Assembly: GCA_008360975.2 (NCBI GenBank)
Contig: CM039196.1
Coordinates: 7,110,263 to 7,174,262 of the forward strand
Direction: 5' to 3'
DNA length: 64,000 bases
Origin: Lichenostomus cassidix
Lineage: Eukaryota > Chordata > Aves > Passeriformes > Meliphagidae
The translations under genes were made by a program, and so were the position numbers. Below are positions 13,854-25,800 of this stretch, one piece after another. The stretch's first letter is position 1. Every line of letters starts with the position of its first letter. Under the pieces are notes generated by a model. It was not told the DNA's origin and searched no databases. It saw nothing but the letters and a program-made list of their open reading frames with translations.

Positions 13854-14012
13854 GAACAAAGCCCCAGTAACCAGACTTCAATAGCAATGATGCAAGAGCC
13901 TCAAGAAATGGTAGAAGAGACAGTTACTGTGGAAGAAGACCCAGGCACTCCCACTTCCCACGTGTCTATTGTCACTTCTGAAGATGGAACCACAAGGAGA
14001 ACTGAAACCAAG
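13854..14012 (+). CDS. ARVCF: ARVCF coding exon: N-terminal head, after the coiled coil (partial gene)
   Basis: This exon encodes 53 residues, phase 0 at both ends, starting EQSPSNQTSIAMM and ending RRTETK. Seen: a pyrimidine-rich acceptor (ttctttag) before 13854 and donor gtgaga at 14013. Between them lies the acidic segment EETVTVEEDPGTPTSHVSIV followed by TSEDGTTRRTETK. That block is a hallmark of the p120/delta-catenin family and here matches ARVCF closely. In the family it lies between the N-terminal coiled coil and the armadillo domain and is predicted to be flexible. It runs straight into the next exon (VTKMVKTVTT). The exon with the initiator codon and coiled coil must lie upstream, and I could not find it in positions 1-13853. 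Two adjacent in-frame ATGs at 13887 and 13890 are probably internal methionines. The identity is firm because all downstream exons agree. Confidence 0.93.
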
Positions 14013-15121
14013 GTGAGAGGTTAATAACCACTGAAGGAAATGGCAAAGTGCCATCTAATCATGGAATAGAAATAGCAGGGAGTAGCCTGAGTGATGACAA
14101 TCATGCTGTTGAGCTTCTCAGTGATTTTGAACGTTGTGTTTCCCAGCAAAGCTGAGTTCAGGGCTTTTTCAGTTTCACCTCTATGTCTAGATTGCTCTCT
14201 ATCAGCTGTGCTGATACAGCTGTTCGTGGAGCTGTGAACTGAGCAGTAGAAATTATCCAGGTTAACCAAACAAAGACACTAGAACCCCTTCTCAGGCTGC
14301 TGCTTCTTTTAACATTGATTTTATTCTACTGAAGCAGTTCACAGCATTGCCCTGTATCACATACAGTGATACAAAAATGGATGAGTTGGTAGGGCTTGGT
14401 TGAGGAAAATATGCTTGGAAATATGTCTTAAATTAGCTACAATCTGTAATAACATTATGTGATTATGCATTTGTCCTTTAGAATGAGAAACAGCCTATGT
14501 AAATAACACCATAGCATTTAAATTCTGCAACAGTCTTGTGAAAGACATCTTACTCCTGATGCATGGGGAAAGCTGGGTGTGCTCTTAAGTGACCTGTACC
14601 TCAGGTTTGGCTGGATTACAGGTGTTGCATATGTCCTAATTTTCCTGATATCTTCTTGGTTTTTGTGCAAGGTAATTTTGCAATCTGTTTTAGCAGGTGC
14701 TGTGTGTTCAGGGCTGCCTTGCATGCTTTCAGTACCACTGGAACGTTACAAAGATGAAGGGTGATTCCCTTTTTTAAAAACTTCTAAACAGGACTGATTA
14801 AAAAAAAAAAAGTGGGGATTGTCCAACTGCTTTCTGTGTTAAAAGGAGTTGAACAGAGGTCACTGCATAAATCAGTGTTTGTTTTCACTGGTGTTCCAGA
14901 ATTGCAGTCCTCTAAGATATCTATTCAGGACATCAGATCCTCAGGTTGAAGTAAATGAATGTCGATTTCCTGAGGTCAGTGGGCCTGTACACATTATAAT
15001 AAACGGAGTATCTGGTTTAATATTTGTTGCAGTTAGTTAGAAGGTAAATATAACTGGCCTATTTTCTCATTGTTGGAAGGAGATGAAGGTCTTTAAATAA
15101 AAATAAAACAGATTAACAAAA

Positions 15122-15130
15122 CCCCCCCCC
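15122..15130 (+). repeat. Poly-C run
   Basis: Nine consecutive C followed by acacaca. Confidence 0.9.
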
Positions 15131-18100
15131 ACACACATTTTTATTAGCTCTTCATGTAATCTAATGTATTTAGTTTGTGACTTATATGAAAGAAATGCTG
15201 TTTTCTTTCTAGTGGCAGCAACAACAACTGTTATTTGCAGGAAGGAAGTGATAAAATTACAGTGGGGATGGACACCTTTTTGTATGTACTAATAGTAGTG
15301 CATAGTTTTAGGAGGCTGTAAGTGCAGCTATGCAAGGGAGTAAGATTATAGCCATGACTGTAAAAATAGAGGAGAGGCCATGCAGTGGTCCCTAGATAAC
15401 AGGACCACATGGAGTGAAGTAGTTGGTCTGAAATAGTTGTGCCACTGATAAAAGCTGCGTGTTTGTCACTGCCTCAGAGGTGTGATTTTCTCCTCTGTGT
15501 CGGGGACCTCCTGTTTTCCCATCTTCCCACAGAAAAGGACAGTGGTAGCTTCAAAACAGGCATTGTAGCTGCATATGGGAAAGGAAAATTGAAAAAAACA
15601 GCAACCCTGGAGCTACTGTTCCATTTCAAAGAGCAAGGCTTTCTTCTGTTACTGTAGGTCATTCCAGGCACTGAAGTGTGTCCAGAGTGGGGGTAGGATG
15701 TGTGACCATCTTACTCTCCATTTATGCTATTTCAAATAATGCCACTGACTTCAGCTTATGTGGTATCCAGAGCTGTTTCCTAGTAATTCGTGGCTAAAAA
15801 GACAAAAAAATAATTAAAAAACCCAGCTGTTGGGAAAAGTGATTCTGAAATGTCAAAACACAGCCTGGCTTAGGCCTGACTGTTAGAAGAGGTGCTGAGA
15901 CTTTGCTTGGGTGGTTGTTGCCACTGAAATGGTTTTGTTTTGACTTCTCCTTACTGTGATAAAATGGCATGTATTTAACAGCTCTTAGATATTCATCTAA
16001 GGTCAGATTTTACAATTTTTTTACATCACTTTTGGCCTTCACCTTGCATTTTGTTTTGGTAGGGACTGTGAATATGACAACTGTGTCACTGGGGTTTAGC
16101 AGCATCAGTTAATTGCCCTGGAGTTAATTGTCATTGACACCATCATTTCTAATAGGTATCATCATAGTGCTTTCATAGCTCATGCTAATAGATGTGAGAG
16201 CCTTACAGAGAAAATTGTTTCAGGTACCTCTGTGCAGTGGCAGAATTACTTGCTGCTTAGAGGAGGGTGGTGAAGAAATCTCCCTGGCATGGAGGATGCA
16301 AACACATGGCTGCTGAGCATCCACTTGCAGGAGTAGGATTGTGTTGAGCCCAAAAACTGCAGTTTTGTGTCTCTGCCTGTTCCTCACAGATTTAAAGAAA
16401 TAAAAAGTAAAAATTATAAAATGAAACCCCCCCCACAAACCAAACCAAAAAACCCCACATGAATCTGGCCTCGCATGCAGTGTACAGGTGGTACTTGCCC
16501 TTGCAAAGTGGCAACATTTTCTGTGGTGGGAATCCTCACATCTCTTTCCAGTAATACCCAGTGTGTGAAGTTGAGATGGTCACACTGTGCTCAGAGGGAG
16601 TAGCTTGTGCTCAGCTTTTCTTTTTACTCTGAGCAATAGCCTGCTGTGCTCTACATTGCTGTGTGTGCTCCAGGCTCCTTTAAGGAAGGGTTTAGAACCT
16701 GGTTTTGCTCTGTCTGCAACTGAAAGGCTCCACTGGACAGTGTCAAGTCACAATCTCCAGCATATTTGTCTTGCAAAGCAAGTGGCAGCACAAGATACTT
16801 CCTCTGACAGAGTAAATAACACAGGTCATGTTTTTTTAAGAGCCAGAGAGACCAGAGATGTTTTCCAAATGTATTCTTTCTTTGCTGGATAGCTTATGTG
16901 TGGATTAGTCAACCTAATGCCATTTAGTATGCATTTTTGGATTCTTAAAAAGAAATTGTCACTTATTTTTGCTAAATTGTGTGAATTCCTAGCTCGCTGG
17001 TGAGTGATGCCTCTGAAATTCTTCCTCTTGAAATGCAGCACAGCAGAGCCTGTAAGCATGAATGCTCCTGGATGCTGCTGTTCCTTTATTCCCTATTCCT
17101 TCCCCCATTGTTTCAAACCCGTAATTTATAGAGGTTACTCTTTTCAATAGAGTATTAAGTAAACAACCTTAATCTAGATGCATTGACAGTTTTGCTGTGC
17201 TTTTCCCCACATCTTTGAAAATGCCTGTAGCAGTGAAGCAGGAAGAAGGCGTAATAGAATTTAATATTTGACATATTTTAAATAGAGAACATCTGCCTTT
17301 TCAAAATGAGATATCTCTGAGTAATTTTCCCTTACCTGTTATTCTTTTAGTGTTACACTAAGTCCCTACATAACATTCATTGCACAAAAGATGTAGCAGA
17401 TAGCACTTCATTTCAACTTTATAATATCTGGAAGCCAAATATCTATCAAGCTAAAACAGTGAAAGTCACCTTGGGGAGAGACTACTACTTCTTGCTGCTG
17501 GCTGGAGCACTGCCAGGTGTTAAAGGGAGCCTGTTGTAAGTGGCTCAAGAGAACTCAGTAAAGCAGATTAGATGTGTGCATGCTTGTGTAAATGTTCACT
17601 TTCTTTTATTTTTTCAGGCACCTTTTATTTTTATCTTTGAAATGCTGAAAGTTTGGAGAGATTTAGGTCACTGTTACTCATTGAAATTGATGTTTTATCA
17701 TAGCAAACTGTGAAATCAATCTGTATACAAAGTTGTTTAATTCATAGTCCATCCATTTTTCTTGAGTTTTCCAATACTCAGCAAGTCCAGATCTTTCTCA
17801 ACAGGGATTAACTGCTATTCCTACTTCCTAACACCTGTGATGAGAAAGTGCTTGTGACCAAAACTCTGGGTTGTGCTGGTGCCAGGTGTCCCATGAGGCA
17901 GTTCTTTGAAATTTTGCAGGAAATTCAAAGGAATTAGGTAATAGAGCAGGAATGAATTTCAGCCGCAGCAGCGGGCCCTTTCAAATTGGGAAACATTAGG
18001 CTTAAAATTGAAGGGGAAAAAATTCAGCTGTTGTTTTGAAAACCTACTAGGCAAGTTCTTACACAGCATTTAATAGAAAGGTAATAGCTTCAACCTGCAT

Positions 18101-21083
18101 GGGCTGATAAAATTTACAGTCCATAGGTCAGCAATAAGCTCACAGAAATGTCAGGATGTTTGTGTCCTCATCCATTCCTTCTCATCTGATTCTTGGTTTA
18201 TGACTGTTCAACAAAATTGTTTTGGTTTCAGAGGGCCTGAACTAGTAGGTATATTGGATTTTTTTCATGCTGTAGCTGAAATCTTAGTATCTGTACAGAG
18301 AATAAAGAATTGCAGATACGTTTTAAGCATACTCACACAGCCTCTTCATAGGGAAGTACTCTGAAACTTTCCTCTGGTACTCCGGGATTGGGGTGTTGAA
18401 ACAACTGAGCACCTTTGATTTGTCAACAGACTAAAAAAAACTTTTTACACAGGTTTTCTTTAGGGATGAAAAATAAACAGAGGAAGTCAAATTATGCTTT
18501 CTCCAAGTAACTTGTAACTCTAAATTTTTTATTAGAACATTTTCTGTAGTGAGGAATTTATGCTAATAAATCTTTTTTAAGATCGGGTGGAGGATCAGGA
18601 TCAGGTATCTCTCAGATAAGACAGTCTGCTGGGACTCCCATTGGGAACAGCTTCATTCTCTCTGGCTAATGCATCAGTATTAAGGAAACCACAAAAATGT
18701 TGGGAGAGAAGATTACAGTGCTGTCAGCTGCTCAAGATTGCCTGTGTTCTTTTAAGAAATATAAATGAAACATTCCCTTGAGCAGGATTTCCTGAAATAA
18801 AGGTGTTTGGTTTGTTGGTTGGGTTTCTTCTTTTGCTTGGAAACCTATTAAATGGACTTTCATCTGTGTGCTGGCTAATTGCTTCCAAAAAGCTTCCTTT
18901 TATTGTCCTGTCAGCAGCAAAGTCTGTTTATCACATGATAAATCTTCTGTCTCAATGCCTATCCCTGACAAATGAGGCATGAGTGCAAATACTCCCTCTC
19001 TCTCAAAATAGAAAATGGCTCTGTTTGATTGCCCCAGTATGACACCTTTAGCATTACTGAATGTTTTTATGCTATGAGAAATGCGTACTTTCAATGCTTG
19101 AGTGAAATGTTCCTTTTTATGTGTGTGACAAGGGGGTTTTGATTATCCTGATTCTTTGCATTTGCTGCTGGGTGCAGTGTTCAGAAAATTGTAAGAGGTG
19201 AAGCTGTGCTAACGTTGTAAACTTGTTCTTACATGTGCTGCCTGACACTGAGTGTGGCTTTTTGATGAGCCACAGCCATTGAAAGCCTGTCTGTGCTAAT
19301 TTAAAAGACAGGAAAATAAGGCAAATTAGGTATACATTGCAAATTAGTCCCTTGCATTCTGTGTTGGTAATTTAAACTAAAAAAAATACTCTGTAGAGTG
19401 CAAGAGCATGGTGAAAAACTCAGTAAGTGTAACTGGTAGGTCACACATTGCCTAGGAGTTGATTTTCAGTGACCTGAAATTCTACTTTGTGTTTTTGTGT
19501 ACATGTAGTAACTATTGGAGACAATTGTCCTGGCTGTAATGTTTCTGTGTTTGTTAGCTCATCCTGTTTACCAGTAACATTGAGCGAAGTCTTTGATGAA
19601 GGTGGAGCTGATCCTGCAGGTCAAAGCTTATTCCTTCTTTTATGCTGTTGCTGCAGCCAGTCGAGGTGTATTCAGTACTTCCTATTGTCTGATCTTAACA
19701 ACTTTAGGAAAAATGCCATGTCACAAACTCTGCAAGATGACAGCTTGTGTCTGAAAAGCAATGCTTGGTCTTAGATTTGTTGTGTAGTGGTGAAAGAAAG
19801 AGCTCTGCGAGGTTATACAAGGGCACTTCTTGGCATTTAGAAAGCTACTTCGTTGTTCCTTTCCGGGCAAAAGTATCCATTTCTGATTCATCAAATTGCT
19901 GATGTCCTGCCTTAATTCCTGTTATTCCCATTACTGGTTCCCAAATTCAAGAACACAAAGGCCCAGCACTTTGCATCCAGTTTTGTCACAGCTTTGAAAA
20001 ACTCACGTATTTCAGGCCTGAGAAATGTCACTTTTTCTACTTTTAGAAGATCCCTTATGAATATGCTACTTTGAATAAAAGTATTGTTTCAGACTTCAGT
20101 AGGAGAACACTGAACTGTGTTGCTTCGTGTGTATCCACTTCACAAAGAGCTACTGTAAGCTCCGCCAGCTCTTTCTCTCCTCTCACTGCTCAGTTGCTAA
20201 ATGCTGTGACAGTGGTCACGCTGACAACTGAGCGGAAAGGAAAAGTATTGTGCACAGGTAACAAGCAAAAAACCCCTGTTGCATTGGCTGTCATTAAATA
20301 AATGTTGAGTTTCTAGTTCCCTTTCTTCCAGTTATTAAAATGTGTGCTTTGAAAAAAGGGAGAAAAGATTGAGGCATGGAAGATAACATCTTTCCTGATG
20401 TTTACTTGCTAAGGAAATCCCTTTGTGTTGAAAAGGAAAATTCTTTCAGCTCTGGCTCAAATTAAATCCCAAGGTCATGTTGGTACCTGGCTATGCCGTA
20501 TTCAGTATCGTGTTGCTGTTAATTACACTGCTGGTGGAGAGGCATTTGTGCTGCTGTCAGTCTTGTAGGATTTCATCACTTCATTACATTGAAGTATCAT
20601 TTGCTCACAGATGTGTCTAGGAAAAGAAATGCTGTTTGGGTGAATCTTTTTTCTGTTTGGGGTTTCTGTGTGAAAACATCTGGATAGAGGACATGTCTGG
20701 AGCCACTTCAAGAGATGTACTATAATTATTTTGTTTCACAGCAGCTTGGCTAAGCTGTTGCCGATCTAAATGTTTAAATCGGGGGCTATAGGTCAAAACG
20801 TTTTTTTTGGACTTCAGAACCACTGAGTAATCCAGGGATACATGTTGTGGTTACCATTTCCCTTGATTGTAGCATTTCATTCTGAAACTTACATGAAGAA
20901 AAGTGTCATTTGCTCATGCTTATTTATGTCTGTAATACCTTAGAAACCCCAAATACCTTTTACCAGTTTCATTTGGTGTCCTTCCCCATGTGTGTGTAAT
21001 GATGTCGGGTGGGTTGGTTCTCCCTCTCATCTTTGTGGCTGTGCAGTTCTGTTGCTTGGTTGGGCTGAAAAGTCAGCACCTCC

Positions 21084-21133
21084 TAGGGTTAGGGTAACTT
21101 TGTATAGGTTAAAGTAATTTGTTAGGGTTAGGG
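21084..21133 (+). repeat. Two short telomere-like (TTAGGG) motifs
   Basis: Tagggttagggt at 21084-21095 and ttagggttaggg at 21122-21133, each about two hexamer units, 38 nt apart. Both read TTAGGG on the + strand. Confidence 0.85.
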
Positions 21134-22216
21134 CTACCAGGGATAGACTGGCATCTGCTGGACTTTTTACTCTTCCTGAAAAGCTTTTTCCTGTCACTCT
21201 GGAAGACAGTACAGAAGTTGATGGAGCCCAGACACCAACCCAAACAGAAGGCCCTTAGCTAGTGTGTAAATATAATGGCTTTTGTCCAGCACTGGCTTAG
21301 AGAGATTACCAGACCTTTCCCACAAAGGCAGATGGTTCTTGCAGAGCTTTAAGGAGTCTTTGTTCTTGCTCTTCAGCAAGAAACCCTGAATACAAGGGCG
21401 CTCTGGACATTTACCATTTCCAGTTTTTGTCAGTTCTGTTTTGAAACTAAACATGGCTTATGGAAGTAAAGATAAAGATGAATTTTTATACAGATTTTTC
21501 TTTACTGTTTTAAACAAGCTTGTCTAGTATGTTTAGGTAGCTGCAATTGCAAAACCATTGGGCTGTTAGTGTTAATTATTGCAAATTTGTTAGTCACCAA
21601 AATAGTGCCAACTACCACCTACCTACTGGGCTTGCGGTGGTTGCTGGATGTAAGCATATCTCAAAAGAGAAAGCAGGTGTGTTGTCCAGAACCTGGAAGC
21701 CCAAGATTTTTGTTTGAGATGGTGGTTTCCTAAATATTACTGCCGAATTTGGGCTCCATCAAGTTACAGAGTGGTGCAGTCTTGATCCAGATCAGGCAGA
21801 AGCTTATACCTCTGTTAAACTAGAGAATGTGATGTGGTATTTATGCTGTAGTTGTGGGAGGACAGGCTGTGGCTCTTCAATATAGTAAAGTCTTCTCTAG
21901 GACAGATGTCTCCTGAAAATATTTTGGGGAAATGAGAACTGGTTTAATGACTTTGTATTGCTTCCATGCACTGTCACGTGGCTGCAGTGATTTTGATTTG
22001 GTAGTAAGAGCCCAGAGTGCTTTTTTCAAAGTATTTTTCCACTGTTCATTCTGAAAGCTAATAGGTGAGCTCATTAGCACACCAGTGCTACAAGCAAGTC
22101 ACGGTAGTTTGCTTTGTGGTGCTCTCTCCCTGTTCTCCTGTTCCAGCTCCCTGTGTGTCTCACCCCATTATGCAGCAAGGAGAACATTACCATATTTCCT
22201 CACTGCTTCCTCCCAG

Positions 22217-22824
22217 GTTACCAAAATGGTCAAGACAGTCACCACGAGAACAGTGCGGCAGGTGCCGCTGGGGCCGGACGGGCTGCCCTCCATGGACGGC
22301 TCATCACCCATGGGCAGCTACACCGACTCCATCGACAGGAGGTACATGAAGAACGGCGAGAGGTTCATCACCCCCCAGGCCTCGTCCACCCTGACGCGAT
22401 CCTACAACAGCTACAACGATTCGTACCCCGAGAGCCACGAGGGTCAGTACCGGCCCTATATCAGCCACGATGGCTATGGAGACCTCTCGGACAACTATGG
22501 CAGCTTGTCCCGCGGCGTCAACTACCGGCCCCGCTACGCCTACGTGCCAGGGGGCACCTACCGGCCCGACGATGGCAGCTTCACCCTGCCCAGCAGGAGG
22601 GATAACTACGGCCCTGTTGCCCAGCCTCAGGTGCCGGTGGGCAGCAGCGTTGACCTGAACCGCTCTCAGCCCGAGCGCTTCCAGCCGGAGCCCTATGGAC
22701 TGGAGGATGACAACCGCAGCCTTGGAGTTGATGATGAAGGATATGAACTGGATCCAGATTACTCCACGGTGAACAGGAGGACATCTGCAGGTGTGCCAGA
22801 GAGGGGAAGACCTCACAAAGCAAG
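22217..22824 (+). CDS. ARVCF: ARVCF coding exon: large tyrosine-rich pre-armadillo segment
   Basis: This 608-nt exon holds 202 full codons plus two bases of a split Arg codon. Acceptor: cttcctcccag before 22217. Donor: gtaaaa at 22825. It opens VTKMVKTVTTRTVRQVPLGP, a family signature, and ends TSAGVPERGRPHKA. Landmarks in order are GPDGLPSMDG, an S/Y/N-rich stretch (RSYNSYNDSYPE), DNYGSLSRG, YRPRYAYVPGGTYRP, DNYGPVAQPQVPVG, SSVDLNRSQPERF, EPYGLEDD and EGYELDPDYSTV. I count 17 tyrosines. In the p120 family this region precedes the armadillo repeats and is a target of tyrosine kinases; no phosphorylation can be seen here. The exon is far richer in GC and CpG than its introns, which makes it stand out. 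The open frame before 22217 is intronic, and the frame stops at taa right at the donor. An ATG at 22226 has a strong start context (A at -3, G at +4). Confidence 0.95.
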
Positions 22825-25800
22825 GTAAAACCTGTTTGTTTTTCACAATGCTATTCTGCGGCTCTTTCGCTTATTTGATCATGTACATTCAAACTCTGTG
22901 ATCTGGTAAGTTTTGGAATTACTTGACAGAGCAGCCCATAAATAACTGCAAAACATACATGAAATACAGAAGAGAGTGAGGGTAGAGCCCAAGAACCCTT
23001 TCAGTGATTCTAGGCTGCTTAGTTCAGGTTGAATTTAGAAAGAAAGCCTTCTTCTACGAAGTCATCTTAGTTACTTTTTTTTTCCTCTTGCTTAAAAAGA
23101 CTTGTGAATGCATTGTGCTGTCCCAGAGCCATCCCACACTGGCAAGGTGAAAAGAGGGATTTGTGATCTGTGAGACTCCTGACAGGTCTGGTTGTGTTCA
23201 CATCTGCCAAGCAAAAGCTTTGAGAACAGCAGGTTGGGGTTGCAGACGAGCTGATCTTGTGAGGTGTGTGACAGCCCCAGCCCTGATCCTGTGCTAACCA
23301 CCACACGCCCTCAGCTGTCTGGCCAGGTTGTGCTGAACATCACAGATCTGAAAGACTAGACTATTATTTTTGTCCTGTGCCTGCAGAAGGGGAGAAAGAG
23401 TATCTGTGTTGCATTTAAGGTGACCAATCACAAATTACTTCTGGTTCAGCCCAGTTTCTAAGGAACATTCTATTTCAGGCTGTGGTTTCTGGTATTAGTT
23501 GTTTATGGTATATTCACAGCTATCTGCCCTTGCATTTAAGAAAAAAAACAGCAACCCACAGACTTGGGAAAAGAGTCCTGTTACTCAGCTGAAAATCATC
23601 TTGTACAGACCTGAAAAACTTGTAATACTTTGTTTTCCAAGGGGTGTACAAATTTTACATGTGCCTGCTTGAAGTCATATCCTCATGATTCATGTTTTGA
23701 TATGGATTTCGTTCTCATTCTTTTCCTTTTAATTTAGAATAGTTTCCACAGCTGTAAAGAGTCTGGATCCACCTGCCTGTGTGTGTAGACAGATTTTAGC
23801 CTTAACATTTCTGACCTAAGGCTCTGCTGCATCAGCAGCAGTTGTCGATGGGATTTCTGTTTGCCTTTCTGTTCTCCTGGGGTCTTATTGCTTGGAGCTG
23901 TTATGTCATTCATGCTTTCATAGCTCTATTTTCCTGCCCGTTTCTAAAAGTTCATTTTAAAGCTAGACAGAATCAAACACCTCCAAATGGCCATCTGTAC
24001 TTGAGGGGAAAAAAGAAAAGACAAAAACCCTGTGAGAAGGTATCATGGTGTATCTCCCAGAGCATCCTTGAAGTCCCTTGTGACATATTTGATTTTCCAG
24101 GCTAAGCCAGCAGTGGAACCACATCAGTGGTTTGTGGGGCTGAAGGAAATATCTGCACCCAGTGGGTGCCAGAATCCTGATCAATCTATCAGACTTGGAT
24201 TGGTGCTGCCCTGCAACTAAACGAGTTTACAGCTCTTGTTAAAAGAAGTCAGGCATCAGTGCTTTTAATTTTTTATAAACATTTTTCAAACTGTAAGCAA
24301 AATGAATAATTAAATGTATTCTTATAACCTACCCAATTGCATTTTAAAATTTTTGCTGTTTTTATTAAACATCCCTTTGATTTATTGTTCCTTGCAGTTT
24401 GGATAGGACCAATTCGTAATTTTTCTTTTATGTTTCTTTTGTTGTGAGGTTTTTTCCATATTTAATATGATCAAGAGGCTTTGACAAATAATTAGCCTGA
24501 CTGTGGCAGCAAACTTTAGCTGTTGAGAACATAAGAAGATTGTATGAGGGCCTTTTCATAAGCAGTTACTTTTTGACATTTCAAATAAATACTTGAACAA
24601 TTCAATAAACCTGCATTTCAGATATGCTACTGATCTGCAAGAAAATAAAGACTACGAGTAGTGCTTTGTACTAGATGAGGGTAATTACTAATTTATTATT
24701 CCTCTCTAGTTTTTCTAAAGATAAGTTATTCCTGTGAAAATGATTAAATGAATGTGATGAATTGATGTCACTTTTGATTTCAAAAAGTTTGTATATGTAG
24801 AGCAGGTTTAACAACAACTGTGGACATTGTTCTGCATCACACCAACCTTGAGCTTTGGCATCTCATCATGTCCTGAACAGAATTCCTTCACTGATTGACT
24901 CGCTGAGTTACTCTCTCATTTTCTTCCCAGTAGGTGCTACTTCATTAGTTAGTAGTTTAAAGGTAAAGTAAGAGTCCTTACTGTCAGTTCCTGTTCTGAG
25001 AGGGCTCGAGTGGAGGTTTCTCATCTGAATCTGTGCTAGTGAGTCTGGCTCCCTGTGTGATAAGGAGGCAGCCCAGCTGTGTCTGGAGGGAGTCCTAGGC
25101 AAGGGAATTACAAGTACAGATTGTTCTTTCCAGCCCTTGCCTGCTCCATTTGATCACAGAGATAAATACCTATTGTGCTTTTCTTCTGTCATCACCAGCC
25201 TGATTTTAAGCTACTTATGTTTCATTTTAAATTGGGGAAAAATGTGCCTCCTCACAGACATCTCCAGATCCAGATAAATGCACAAAGGCAAATATTCCCT
25301 CTGTTGGCTCATCATTGCTGGTGTCTGGGTTTTCTTGTTTTCCTTCATGCTGAGTCTCTCATGTAAGATACATTGTTTCTGCAAGAGTACCTGGCACTTC
25401 CTGTTCTTTCCCTCAGCCGATGCTCTGGTTTGGTATAAGTCAGGTTGCATAATGAATTGGGGTGACAGAAGAGCATTGGAGGTGTATAATACTGATGTAA
25501 TATCAGTCAAGTTTACTTGTGAAGGTATTTCTTTTCTTTCTTAAAACACATCTTTAAATGAGTTTGACCTTTTTTCCTTCATTTGATGGGTTGCATTTAT
25601 TATACTAGGTGTTTGATTGTAGTTTTTAAAAGCATCTAATCTTATGGTGTGCTGGATGTTTTTATACAGTCCTTTTAGAAAAAGAAGCAGGAAGTACTGA
25701 ATATTTCTTATTCACAAAAAGCATCCCTACTATTATTTCAATTTTTCTTAATAATTCAATTAAAATTAACACAAACAAGTAGGAAAAAATGGCGAGTCAT

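Larger units (their letters stand above)
14013..22216 (+). other. ARVCF intron, 8.2 kb
   Basis: The intron runs from donor gtgaga to acceptor cttcctcccag, phase 0. It contains a run of nine C (15122-15130), a C/A-rich low-complexity stretch near 16420-16458, a paired agttaattg motif (16107-16130), a locally repetitive ggatcagg stretch near 18580-18605, and short telomere-like motifs at 21084-21133. No other exon or gene was recognised. The ORFs in this stretch are short and lack family signatures. Confidence 0.85.

Noticed and set aside
22085..22828. 247-residue + strand ORF as a complete gene
   Set aside because: It starts in intron; only the part from 22217 matches ARVCF, and it ends at a stop overlapping the donor.
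22304..22846. 180-residue minus-strand ORF
   Set aside because: Shadow of the GC-rich coding exon on the other strand; no independent protein character.
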